Shown here piece by piece: positions 33,223 to 47,672 of a stretch of 53,055 nt of DNA. Both the position numbers and the translations under genes were made by a program. The notes under the pieces were generated by a model that was given only the letters and a program-made list of their open reading frames with translations, had not been told where the DNA came from and did not search any database. Numbering within the stretch: position 1 is the stretch's first letter; the number at the start of each line of letters is the position of its first letter. Origin of the DNA: Tieghemiomyces parasiticus (Eukaryota; Kickxellomycota; Dimargaritomycetes; Dimargaritales; Dimargaritaceae); NCBI GenBank assembly GCA_027575765.1, contig JANBPT010000226.1, forward strand, positions 1 to 53,055. Direction: 5' to 3'.

Positions 33223-33882
33223 CTAGTGAGCGGCTGGTGTGGTCGGCTTGGGGCCTTGGGCACTAATGGATGGCATGGGAGCCTGCAAGCTACCAGTGGA
33301 AGCGGTTTGAATATTCTGGGACTTGGTCGCCGATGAAGTAATAGGCGTCGTGGCGGCGGGCCTGGCGCTCTGGGCCTGGGTCGTGACGGTGGGCTTGGGG
33401 CTCTGAGTCTTGAGATTCGGGGTAGCGGAGGTATTCGACGCGGATGTAGTGGAGGAAGTCCCAGGGGCCTTCTTAATGAGCTTTTTCCTATTGTGGTTCT
33501 TGTTCTCCGGCTTGCCCGACAGGTTGCGGTTCTTGCTGATGGGCTTCTTTACGATGGTCTTTTTGCTATTCTTCTTTTTAGTATTGGCATCGCCCTTAGG
33601 GGTAGAGGAGGCGGCAGCGCTACTAGAGGTTGTGGAGGCCGTGGCCTTGGATACTACCGAGGAAGAAGCGGCCGGGGCGGAGGATGTGGGCTTCATTCCC
33701 GAGACGCTGGAGGAGACAGTCGAAGCGGTAGTGGAGCTGGGAGCGGGTTTATTGGTGGAACTGGGGGCGGGGCTGTTATTAGAGCTGGGGGCAGGGGCAG
33801 GGGCGGTGGCCGAGGTCGAGGCGGTGAAGTTAGTCAGCGCGACCACAGCAAGGACGACAATGATGGTGGAAGTGAACTTCAT
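33223..33882 (-). CDS. Secreted mucin-like protein with a polybasic core, 219 aa
   Basis: The frame is open further upstream, but the ATG at 33882 is chosen because it starts a signal peptide (MKFTSTIIVVLAVVALTNF, cut near STSA) and a TATA box lies 167 bases upstream. Residues 26-95 are Ser/Thr/Pro/Ala-rich with a short tandem repeat (PAPSS three times, 38-51 and before), as in O-glycosylated wall or secreted proteins. Residues 97-138 form a Lys/Arg-rich block (DANTKKKNSKKTIVKKP and onward) free of hydrophobic clusters. Residues 140-219 are again Ser/Thr/Pro-rich. There are no cysteines and no GPI-type hydrophobic tail. It may bind acidic polymers (wall polysaccharide, extracellular DNA), which is inference from charge only. 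Confidence 0.65.
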   Translation of the reverse strand: MKFTSTIIVVLAVVALTNFTASTSATAPAPAPSSNNSPAPSSTNKPAPSSTTASTVSSSVSGMKPTSSAPAASSSVVSKATASTTSSSAAASSTPKGDANTKKKNSKKTIVKKPISKNRNLSGKPENKNHNRKKLIKKAPGTSSTTSASNTSATPNLKTQSPKPTVTTQAQSARPAATTPITSSATKSQNIQTASTGSLQAPMPSISAQGPKPTTPAAH

Positions 33883-34048
33883 GATGCGTTGGGAAGTGAA
33901 GTGGGGTAGTGAGGTGTGGTGAAGCGATAATGTAATGGTAAGGATGGAAATGATGGTACGTGGGGAGATGAGCCAAGGGGGAGTAGACGCTTTATGGTAT
34001 GCTGATGTGGGTGGATGATGGTTCAACCTCAAAGGGAAAGCCACAACG

Positions 34049-34056
34049 TATTTATA
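34049..34056 (-). promoter_or_regulatory. TATA box of the mucin-like secreted protein gene
   Basis: TATAAATA on the minus strand, 167 bases before the chosen ATG at 33882, with a pyrimidine- and A-rich leader in between. Its position supports 33882 rather than the longer frame as the start. Confidence 0.55.
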
Positions 34057-36814
34057 CAGGTTCCTGGTAAGTTCAGATAAGCACGGTGGGATGAAGTAAC
34101 GAGTGAAACGGCCGAATCCCCGCACTCAACTTGTCACCATCGCAGTGACCTGGTCAGCGAAGCGTCGACCGCTCCCCTCGGTATAGATACTGTGAATACC
34201 GCCCTCATAACTGGCACCGCAGTCCTTGTCAAACGGACGAGATAATAGTTCGCTCTTTACACCAAGGTATTTAATAACTATACTCTTCATTGTCGATGAA
34301 GAGCAGATGCTGACCTTTTTTTACGATATAATGAGGGACATATTTTATCATTCATAGTATTTTCCTCGTGTACAGTATCTCTCTCTCTCTTTCTCGCCCC
34401 TTCCTTGTTAGCCATACTCTCCACCTTTTCTGCCTTCGTCTGGATTCCCGTCTGCTGTGCTCTACTCGAAAATCGTGTGCTGGCCATGGAGGATGATGTC
34501 TCGGCTCGACTTGGATTTTTTAATATATTTTCAGGGCGGCTACTGATATACAAAGAGGATAGGGGTAGCGATCAAAACTTTGTTGACACTCCACAACCCA
34601 TCGTTCTAGGAGATCCGGCGTTAGTTCATTGCGGGAGTACATGCGAGAGACCACAGTGGAGTGCGCTCTACCGGGCTCTCATCGATCGCTTTTTCCGATG
34701 GACCGATGGCAGGAGCGTACAGACGTTTTTTTGATGAATGAAAATAACGTTTCCAGCGAAGCAAGCAAGTGAAGTGGTTGGAGGGGATTGGGCGGAAGTA
34801 GTGGTACACTGACTAGGTGCGAAATGGCCGGTACGTTGACCGGCTCCTTTTTCAAGGTAGAATTGCTGCTACTAGCCTCTGATTAACGGCGACGACGGCT
34901 TCATGCTGGACTGGGACGGGGCATCTAGCGGCATTATAGAATATACCCTGCTGCTATCCATTCACGAGCTAAATATAGGATACCCGGTTGTAATTATTGG
35001 TCACTCCGAGTAGAGCGATGGCCCCCACGACTTCGTTGGCTATACAGGGGACGGGGTGACTGTAACGACAGACAAAGTGGAATGACGCAACAGCCCTCTG
35101 ACGCTTGACCTGGTGAACACTTTGTGGGTGAATGCATTGTCATGTACCAGCGAATGCTTTACAGCGCCCTTCTTATCCACCCTCCCCATCGCACCTACGG
35201 ACCGACGGGGCGGCCAGTAACGTACGTGGGACCACTCCTTCCCCCTCCGCTATTAGATTAGACCCGATATTAAATTAGCTTATGATATGAATACTACCGA
35301 AACGGTGGCGGTTATGAGAGAGAGGGTAGTACGACGTAAGGTAAAAGTATTGCAAAGCTAAAGACATGAGGATTCGCTTGGCCAATGTTGTAGTTTACGT
35401 TGGACGGCTCGAAGATGCACTATATATATATATATATATATACTCATTTAACGTAACCGAATGCAACGAAGCTCACTATTGCCCAGTTATATTCAGGGAC
35501 ACCGAGCCTACTGGTGGAATTGTCAGAGTAGTGTGGGGATAAGAGTAATAGGAAGCAATGTAAGTAGGTACTATGGAGAATTCCTTCTCAAGGCCATGGG
35601 GACCAGGACACCCGTACTGAACTTACTGCTGCACTATGCACGCGGTTTTATATAAACTGTTGGACAGCAATGGTGTAGCTAGTAGGCATGAAACATACTT
35701 TAATGGACAACGGAAAAATCCACCGTGGTGGCGAGGGCTGCGCATTTTAAATCAATACAGAAGTGGTGACGTGTCGAAATCGGGAGGGGAGCTTACAAGG
35801 TCACCGGAAGTCCTTGGGTTGGTATAGCCTGTCCTCTTGGGGAGAATTTGATTAGCCGTGTGACTGGTAGAAGGCGCTTAGTAAGGTATGACGGTGGTTG
35901 CATGGAATATGCAAGCGTAATTGAAAATGTAAGGCGTAGTAGCTAGAGTGAGTAAAGGAGTTAGCAGAAATAGTGACTTGAGTAAAGAGGGGGCTTGAGG
36001 GACACCATGATGCCTGCAATGTCCACAAAGGACCGAGGATAACTAGGGAAAGGTTGGAATAAGGGTTACTAGAAAGGCCAAGACAGAGGTGACGGAACTG
36101 CAACGTTAAGGAATAGTAGGCTAGTGGAGAGGGTAGGGGAATAGGTGAGGTGGATAAAAAGGCAGCGATGACTACGGATACCAGGCAGTATTGGAGAGTA
36201 AGTGGTAGACGAAGATCAAAACCAAGCGAGGCTGGGGTCCTTGGTTTGACATAACTAGGTCTTTTCGACGGGCAGTATCCGTCGCCCCGTTAGTTGATGG
36301 TTGGAAGTATATCAGTGGTTGCATGGATATGCGCATGTGCAGGATTTGAAGGCGCGATAGCAACCATGCAGAGTAGGAGGAGGCGCCATAACACTCATAA
36401 AGACCGTAGAGATGCGATGGGGGAAGGGGGTATCGGTAGATAGCGAAGTTTATAAACGTTACAACCCTCTTTGGTTTCCTAGCCCATTAGATTTTACAGG
36501 CGACCAACGTAATGAGGTACCAACCATGGATCCCTTGAATTCACTCACCCATTTTAGCAGCGCGCCAGGCGCTATGGGCAGACTAGTACGCAATTTCATA
36601 GTTATAGGGGCGATATGCTAGCACTCGAAATAAATAAAAATGGGAGGTTGATTTTATATAGCTACAGGTACGATGGTGGATCCCTATCAATCAAATTAAG
36701 TGAGATATAGGTTGAGATAAGGGATATTGGAAGGATTTCTGGCCAATGATTTTGAGGCTGGCGGTGGTCGGGGTGGGGGGGCGAGCCTTCCATATCCCAC
36801 CCCCTTCTATACGC
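34057..36814. other. Gene-poor AT-rich stretch
   Basis: About 2.75 kb without a credible gene. Contains a CT run at about 34379-34392 and the (TA)11 tract listed separately. The stretch 35850-36170 is purine-rich on the plus strand. Short frames here start at non-ATG codons or lack motifs. Confidence 0.45.
35421..35442. repeat. (TA)11 microsatellite
   Basis: Eleven uninterrupted TA units in a gene-free region. Confidence 0.9.
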
Positions 36815-37306
36815 TCAAGCACCACGACGGGCCAGGTTGCCCGCCTGCTGGTTACCATGTGACCCACGATGAGCATAGACATGTTCGAAGGTGGTGGGAG
36901 CCGTACGTTCCTTTACCAGCCCGCCAATCTCCTTAAACAGATCTTTGTTAGCCACGGGCTGCCCACGGCTATTAGTCCATCCATTCGACTCCCACCTGTC
37001 CCCCCAATCGCTCAGACCGCCAACGGCATAGCGGCTGTCGGTAAGCACCTGTAAGGGGATATTGCGCGGGGTCGATTCTATGGCGCGTTTGATAGCCTCG
37101 AGACCTGCACGCTGGTTGGTCTGGCAGGTACCCTTAAGAGGCTCGCTGATGTTGCGCGAATCCTCCGGCCCGAAATAGATCCCGACGCCGCCGCTGGCGT
37201 CCGCCTGGCCGTTGCGCAGCGCCATACCGTCGGTGTAGACAACCTGTGGGGTCTTAGGCGCGCTGGTGCGTGCGCGGGGGTGGTAGTATCCCTTAGTATT
37301 GCCCAT
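36815..37306 (-). CDS. RNase H1-like protein, copy 1, catalytic residues lost
   Basis: A 163-residue protein covering a whole RNase HI fold without hybrid-binding domain. Motifs: YTDG (D26, first catalytic Asp), ISEPLKGTCQTNQRAGL where the usual catalytic Glu is Gly68, LTDSRYAVGG (D90), the basic-protrusion-type GWTNSRGQPVANKDLF, HRGSHGN (H146) and AGNLARRGA, where the last catalytic Asp is Gly156. Two of four metal-binding acids are gone, so RNA cleavage is unlikely. The protein aligns without gaps with the neighbour at 38406-38897 and is a tandem paralog. The frame is intact, arguing for retained function, perhaps hybrid binding, or for recent loss. A TATATAAA lies 266 bases upstream (37572-37579, minus strand). 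Confidence 0.82.
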   Translation of the reverse strand: MGNTKGYYHPRARTSAPKTPQVVYTDGMALRNGQADASGGVGIYFGPEDSRNISEPLKGTCQTNQRAGLEAIKRAIESTPRNIPLQVLTDSRYAVGGLSDWGDRWESNGWTNSRGQPVANKDLFKEIGGLVKERTAPTTFEHVYAHRGSHGNQQAGNLARRGA

Positions 37307-38405
37307 GATAATATGATTATGATGGTGGTGGTGATGCTGGTGATGGGGGGGGCGTGAATAATAGCCACGGTTGGGGTCGACCTGTCGGGTCAGGGAGGCT
37401 GGGATGGAGTCCGTTGCTGGGGTGGGGTGAGGTGAAGCGAAGCGTAACTACAGCGCAGGGAGGGCGCGAGTAGCCAAGAAGATGATATGAATTTGGGAAG
37501 TGGACCTCCGGGGCGGAGGTGTAGCGAGGAAAGACCTTATCAAGGAAGGAGAACACGTACGTGGGACTGGGTTTATATAGGGTCGGTGCTTGGGGCGACG
37601 AGGAGAGGGAGAGAGGAAATCGCCAAGAGGCCAGGGGTCAGCTTGGCGAAAATATTCCTGAGCAGGGGGCGGGCGGCACACGTTAACGGACTTTTCGTTA
37701 ACGCGGCTACTGATTCAACACGGAACAGATGCCTGTGGGGGAAGCGTATCGTAGCGGGAAAAAAGGCCAGCAAGCAGGCTTCGCCCCCAACGATCATGTA
37801 CTCACACGGTTCCTATACCAGGTCACTATGGAGTCAAGGTCAGCCGATGGCCAGTTTAGACTAATAGACCCACTCGGCTTGCGTCCACCAGGCCTACCCC
37901 ATCCTCAGCAGCCCTAGGTCGCAGGCTAGGCTATCGTGCGGCATTGGCAATGCTAGAGAGGCACCGCGCCAGCCATGCATAAGGAAGCTCCAGCAGAAAA
38001 TGGATAGCGCCTCCGGGGCGACATGTGGGCAACCCAGTAGTCTCGACCATGACACTGTGAAAGCCTACTGCGATGCCCGGTCCATGCCATGGCGGGCCTG
38101 GCCCCAACCCTTAGCTTAACCGGCTGCCACCATTCGCTTCCAGTCAGCCGCTGGTGGTATATGACTCTCACTGGGTTGGGTGGCCTTGGGCTGCACGACC
38201 ACTCAGCCTGGACTAACCCGCAGTACCCAGCACAAGGTTTTGATGTCGAGTGCGGCTGTGTACAATAGACGGCAAAATACAATAAAATAAAATATACTCA
38301 CACACGCACACACACGGAATATATCCACAGGGCGTCTGATGGATGGAAGCCAACACTTCACCACAACACAACCTCGAGGCATGGGCAGCTGGCCAAGCTT
38401 CATAG
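37307..38405. other. Spacer between the two RNase H genes
   Basis: 1.1 kb containing the promoter of copy 1 (minus strand TATATAAA at 37572-37579) and the 3' end of copy 2. A CA-rich run lies near 38297-38316. Overlapping short frames have no motifs. Confidence 0.4.
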
Positions 38406-38897
38406 CTAGACACAGTGACGTGCCAGCTGGTTTGCAGGCTGATTTCCCACCACCCCACGGTGTCCATGGATATGCTTGAACGTTACGGAGGCACGACGTC
38501 GCTTTATGGCCGCCATGATTTGCTTCAGCAGGTCTTGGTCGGCCACGGGCTTCCCTCGACTATTTTTCCAGCCGCCTCTCTCCCACTTGCTATACAGTTC
38601 CGTGAGCCCCTCCACCGCGAAACGACTGTCGGAATGGACTTCCAAAGGGTGGTGGCGAGAGCTGACTTCCAATGCACGCTTGATGGCGGTCAGTTCGGCA
38701 CGTTGGTTCGTTGGGATTGGATCGTTCAAGGGCTCGCTGATATTACGCGGATCACCGTCGCCAAAGTACACACCAACCCCCGCACAGCTGCCTCCTGAGC
38801 CGTGAACAGAGGACGCGCCGTCAGTGAATACTACCTGTAGAGCTTTTTTGGAGGTAATACAGTAGGCCCTCCAGCGGATGGATGCGACATGGCGCAT
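38406..38897 (-). CDS. RNase H1-like protein, copy 2, three of four catalytic acids kept
   Basis: A 163-residue RNase HI domain: FTDGA (D26), TNQRAELTAIKRAL (E68), SDSRFAVEGL (D90), GWKNSRGKPVADQDLL, HGHRG (H146) and GNQPANQLAR, in which the final catalytic Asp is Asn156. RNase H1 cleaves RNA in RNA-DNA hybrids. In E. coli RNase HI the matching residue (Asp134) is known to tolerate some substitutions better than the other three acids, so partial activity is possible. The N-terminus (MRHVASIRWRAYCITSKK) is basic and could be a weak mitochondrial signal. A TATATATA on the minus strand near 39061-39068 is a candidate promoter element. It pairs with copy 1 as an ungapped tandem duplicate. Confidence 0.85.
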   Translation of the reverse strand: MRHVASIRWRAYCITSKKALQVVFTDGASSVHGSGGSCAGVGVYFGDGDPRNISEPLNDPIPTNQRAELTAIKRALEVSSRHHPLEVHSDSRFAVEGLTELYSKWERGGWKNSRGKPVADQDLLKQIMAAIKRRRASVTFKHIHGHRGVVGNQPANQLARHCV

Positions 38898-38985
38898 ATT
38901 TCATAAGGTTGAGGAGAGGGAGGTTAGGTAAATAATTAATTGGTAGGAATAACACCTATAACACCCCCAATGTTGCAGAGAAGAG

Positions 38986-39207
38986 CTAGGTCGGAGACCG
39001 CTGAGAATATTGCGAAAGGAAATATAAGGCGAGAGGGGATGATTGGGAGCAGAGTCCCTCTATATATATTACTACATGGCCGGCGCCGAGAGATTTGTTT
39101 TTAAAGCCAGCTAAGCAGCACCCATCGAGATAAGCTTTCACAGCCGGTTCAAGACGGGCCTCAGAGGCACATGTAGCAAAACCAAGTATGGTTATCCAGA
39201 GTAACAT
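38986..39207 (-). CDS. Possible small secreted protein, 73 aa
   Basis: From the ATG at 39207 the frame starts with a good signal-peptide-like sequence (MLLWITILGFATCASEA) and has four later cysteines in about 45 residues. The second half crosses the AT-rich segment at 39060-39070, which may instead be promoter sequence of RNase H copy 2. No family recognised. It could equally be a chance frame. Confidence 0.25.
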   Translation of the reverse strand: MLLWITILGFATCASEARLEPAVKAYLDGCCLAGFKNKSLGAGHVVIYIEGLCSQSSPLALYFLSQYSQRSPT

Positions 39208-39509
39208 CGGCAACGCATCTGCTGATTAAGGAGAGCTAAGCATGTAAGGGCCGCCGGCGAATACATCAAGGGCTAATAATTACTGTTCACATGAATTTAA
39301 TGAGAGGTCAGAAACTAAATATGGTATAAGAAACGAAGAGTCTCAAACGAGAGAAGCATGCATGATGTAAGAAGATAAAACACTATGAAACGGTCTACGG
39401 CGGTGACAAGTCACCTCGTAGTTCACTGTCGGGGGGAAAAGGTCGTGCGGGACAGGAGAGGGGGAAGTTGAGCGGTAAAGGCCTGCCCTTCTAATGGACA
39501 AGATCTCGC
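39208..39509. other. Spacer downstream of DBP2
   Basis: Three hundred bases, nothing recognised apart from the DBP2 3' end at the right. Confidence 0.4.
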
Positions 39510-44128
<4,619 letters not shown>

Positions 44129-46135
44129 TTACAGAATGGTGCAGCAGGCCTTGGCCGTCTTGGACCGACGTGACGAAGGCGGACGTGTACCGGCCTCCTC
44201 GAGCTGCCGCGGCGGGTAGGCATATTGACCTTGAGGGTGAGGTTGTCCAAAGCGCTGCGATTGCGGCTGCTGCTGATGGTGGTAGGGGTGACTCACGAGA
44301 CTAGACGACGCCGGCGGGGTATCAAGGGTTGCGGATATGGGCATGATGCTAGACCCTGCAGAATGCAAATGGCCAAGCTGGTCGTCTTGCTCAAACTCAA
44401 GCGACCCGGGGAAATGCGGTGAATGGTCATCAAAGTTACCTCCTGAGTAGGTCGCTTCAGACCGCTCGGAGCCCGGTACGGCGCTGAGATGGGGCTTGGC
44501 AGTGCCTGGTGTCGACGGGAGCGAGCTTACAGGGCCGAGCGGACTGGGTTGGACCATTGGGGAGGACCGACGGGAGCTGGGGGCGCGACGTGGGGAGGGC
44601 GCGGCACCGCTCAGGGCCTCGACACGCGAGGGCTTACGCAGCGGTGCAGTAACGGGACCCGCGGTGCCGGCGCCGGCAGCGTCGCTGCTGGAAGTAACGG
44701 GCGGGGATGGCGGGGGGTACCCGTCGTGGAGCGCGTACATGCTGTCCATCATGGGGGACATTTTCTTCTGGCGTGCGTACCACTTATCGGTGAGGTTAAA
44801 CTTCCGTCGCATGGCCGGGTCGAGTTCGGCCACCGCCTGCGGACCCTCGCGCTTGATCCGCTTGTACACCGTGGGGATCAGGAGTTCGTCGTAGGGGATA
44901 ATCTCGGGGGAGCCTTCGTCGGGTAGGGCCGCGGGGGTAGGTTCGGGGGTACGGTAGCCGGCGGAGTTAGTGGGCGAAGGTGGGGACCGGCCCGGCGTCT
45001 GCCTCGAATCGTGTGGCTGATGGGCTGGGTTACTGGGCAAGACGAGTGGGGATGGTGGGCTTGTGACGGCGGCGGTGGCGACTGAGATGGGCGAGGGCTC
45101 CCTCGCACGGGTCGCTGTCGATGCCGCGGGTAACGGCGGCGGAGTAACCGGCGGCAGGAGTGGCGGGGACGGATTGAACATGGGTATCTTGTCGCGCTTT
45201 TGGAACGGCGTCGGGATGGCATCACGCACCGATGGCCGAGTCGGCGAGACTGCACGATGGCTGGCGGGGTTGTGGTACCGCGGCGGGCCGGTGGTAATGG
45301 AAGGGCTGCGTGGGGACGAGGGGTCCCGGGTCATCGCCGCAGGTGGAGGAGGAATCGGTGACAGTTCAGGGGACTGATTGGTGCGGACGCCGCAGTTCGG
45401 ACTGGCCGTTTGATCCCCTTCACCGCCATTCTCGCCGGTCGGACCCGATGACTGTAGGCTAGTGCGTTGTGACGCAGCCGCGCTGTCGCTCGGGGTCAGC
45501 GGGATACGATCCCGTTTCTTGAACGGGTCACGGATACTCGTGAAATCGACCGAGAGGTGTCGGGCGGCCGGCTCAGTAGCTGCCGCCGGGGCGTCACATG
45601 CCGTCACGTGGTCTCGTCGGGGTGTGCCCGGTAGCGAATTTCCGCCGTTACTTCCGTGACGCCCGAACCGTTCGCTCTTCAGGGCTGCTGGAGTGAGCAC
45701 TACGTCCGAGGGACCAGGGTTAGTAGACCTGGCTGCCGGCGCACCAGGAGCCGAGTGCGGGACCTGACGCGGGGGGTCGTGGTTGTCATGTAGCGGACGG
45801 GTGGGTGTCCGCGGCGAAGGGTACAGCGGGGACCGAGCGTCCCCACCGCCCAGGGGTTGCGCGTTCGAACTGCTCGTATTTGCTCCCCCTTCGACAGGAG
45901 ACGACGCAGGCGCCGACGCCGCGGGGGCCTGGCCGTCGGACATGGGTATCTTATCGCGTTTCTTGAAGGGGTCATCGATGCTTTCAAAGTCAAAGCTTTC
46001 GCGGAAGATACCCAAGGCGGGCTGCGGGTTACTCGAACTGCTGCCCGCGTAGGTAGTCTTGCGAGGTTTTGGTCGCGGGTGGCGGCCGGGGCCGCCAGGT
46101 TTCCGTATGCCTAGGGTGCTACCACCGTACGACAT
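44129..46135 (-). CDS. Disordered protein with three PF(K/Q)KRD(K/R)IP motifs and a CaaX box
   Basis: A 668-residue Pro/Ser-rich protein with no family I recognise. A motif occurs three times: SIDDPFKKRDKIPM (about 52-65), SIRDPFKKRDRIPL (200-213) and AIPTPFQKRDKIPM (306-319). Between them the sequence is low complexity. A folded-looking block at about 409-474 contains IIPYDELLIPTVYKRIKREG and FNLTDKWYARQKKMSPMMDS. The C-terminus reads KTAKACCTIL: a CaaX box (C665-T-I-L, Leu favouring geranylgeranylation) with an adjacent Cys664 that could be palmitoylated. The protein is therefore probably tethered to a cytosolic membrane face. The start at 46135 is the first ATG in frame and the frame is intronless. 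A scaffold recruiting a partner through the repeated motif is the simplest reading, but that is inference. Confidence 0.8.
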   Translation of the reverse strand: MSYGGSTLGIRKPGGPGRHPRPKPRKTTYAGSSSSNPQPALGIFRESFDFESIDDPFKKRDKIPMSDGQAPAASAPASSPVEGGANTSSSNAQPLGGGDARSPLYPSPRTPTRPLHDNHDPPRQVPHSAPGAPAARSTNPGPSDVVLTPAALKSERFGRHGSNGGNSLPGTPRRDHVTACDAPAAATEPAARHLSVDFTSIRDPFKKRDRIPLTPSDSAAASQRTSLQSSGPTGENGGEGDQTASPNCGVRTNQSPELSPIPPPPAAMTRDPSSPRSPSITTGPPRYHNPASHRAVSPTRPSVRDAIPTPFQKRDKIPMFNPSPPLLPPVTPPPLPAASTATRAREPSPISVATAAVTSPPSPLVLPSNPAHQPHDSRQTPGRSPPSPTNSAGYRTPEPTPAALPDEGSPEIIPYDELLIPTVYKRIKREGPQAVAELDPAMRRKFNLTDKWYARQKKMSPMMDSMYALHDGYPPPSPPVTSSSDAAGAGTAGPVTAPLRKPSRVEALSGAAPSPRRAPSSRRSSPMVQPSPLGPVSSLPSTPGTAKPHLSAVPGSERSEATYSGGNFDDHSPHFPGSLEFEQDDQLGHLHSAGSSIMPISATLDTPPASSSLVSHPYHHQQQPQSQRFGQPHPQGQYAYPPRQLEEAGTRPPSSRRSKTAKACCTIL

Positions 46136-47672
46136 GGCACAGCACGTGTAACCCTAGTTGATTCGCTCGGAGAGGTGGGAATCCGGGAGGCTTGGGCTGT
46201 CAAGTGCGGACACGATGCCGCCGATGCGAACCGATATGGGAGGCGGTGCAGTGCAGTGAAGGTGCGACTTGGTAAACGGGGGGGAGGCGGGAGGAATGGA
46301 GGTCCACGGCCTGGCGGCGCTAGATGCGAAAGCAGGCGCTCCGGTGCTGGAAGGGACGTGAGTAAAAGAGATAGGGTGGGTGACGAAGGCGGCAGCGGAA
46401 GGCGGAATAACAACCCCGCCTGGGTCGATTCCGGAGCCTCTGTGGGGTCGACACCGTAGGAGGCTGTGGGGATTGGACTGTATGTCCCGGTGTGTGGACA
46501 GGAAGTGGCAGGGTGGCCAATAGCGTCTTCCCGGGGAAGGCAAGTGGGACGGTAGCGGAGTCGAAAAAATCGTACGGGTCTGCTAAGGATAAAACGGACT
46601 GAAGAAAAACGGTGGGATTAGGGGTCCGGGTCAATAACCAGAGGAAGCGGAGGGGTGTCGAGGAAGGGGCACTGGCAGAAAGGGGGTGGGGAGGGGGGAG
46701 GCCGTTGGCAGCGAACGGACCTCCCTGCTGGCCAGCCACGCTGGAAGTGGGTGGGCGAAGGGCAGGGACGGTGTCGCGGGTGTCCGGTGCAGGCAACCGA
46801 AGCGGATAGCGAACCACTGCGATTATGAGGACCTGACAGGGAAAGCTACATGTATTGGACATAGCTTCTGCAAGCATCGGGAAATACACTGATGGGAGTG
46901 GCATCTCGCTGACGCCCGTACTCGCTGGCTCAACCCCAGCCGCATCCCCGCTACAAAGGATATAAATGTGAGGGTGGGAGTCTCAGCGGGCCAGGCTAGC
47001 TCGCCTGGGTACACCCGGTATCGTGTCGATCTGTCCGGTTGACATGGTTAAGCTTATTTCCTGACGCTAAAAACGTATACAGTTTGACTTTATGGATGTG
47101 AGCTATAATCATCCTCCTGTCTCCCCTCTCTCCGCACAATAGGATACCTGTACTACGCTGCACCTACTGCAGTGGAGGGGCAGAAAAGGGAGGGAGGGGA
47201 GAGAGAGGGGAACAGCGACTCTGAAACATAGCAAGTTGGGAGGGTGTTATTGTAATGGGTGGAGAGTGACTAAAAGAACATCAACTAATGTCTATCTCCT
47301 TAGACCTAAGTTACGTATATATTTAGCAGGGTTAATCGGTTAGTGGGCGCCGAGCAGTACCTTACCTACCCGTCCGTTCTGGGGTAAAACGGGGCGGAGC
47401 TAAAGGGATGCTGTCGGAATTTATAAGTCTGTTATGATTGCAATTGCGGCGCTAATAGATAACCTCACGAGTTAGTACGGGTTAGAAAACATTAGTCAGG
47501 GGGTCGGTAGTTACATGGTCAGTCCATCATCATGACCTGCTGGGATAACTCACATCTTTTCCCCCTCCCCTTATTATTATTTTTTCCTGCTTCACCGCGC
47601 ATGGTTTAAGAGGAATGTGGTGGTGGTGGCGCCGCCACCGCCTCCGCGCCTTATAATCTGTCCCGCGGCTTC
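46136..47672. other. Upstream region of the CaaX gene and 3' region of the BBP gene
   Basis: 1.5 kb. The left third is pyrimidine-rich on the minus strand, as expected for a leader. The 194-codon minus-strand frame at 46904-46320 is probably a product of this composition. A GA-rich run lies near 47175-47215. No gene recognised. Confidence 0.45.

Noticed and set aside
33410..33922. Hydrophobic/Gly-rich plus-strand frames opposite the mucin-like gene
   Set aside because: Antisense reading of Ser/Thr/Ala codons gives apparent Val/Glu/Gly-rich proteins; no independent support.
34405..34734. 109-codon frame with a hydrophobic start resembling a signal peptide
   Set aside because: It begins at a TTG and has no ATG before the hydrophobic stretch; no other coding evidence.
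46320..46904. 194-codon minus-strand frame upstream of the CaaX gene
   Set aside because: Also explained by C/T-rich leader composition; no recognisable domain.
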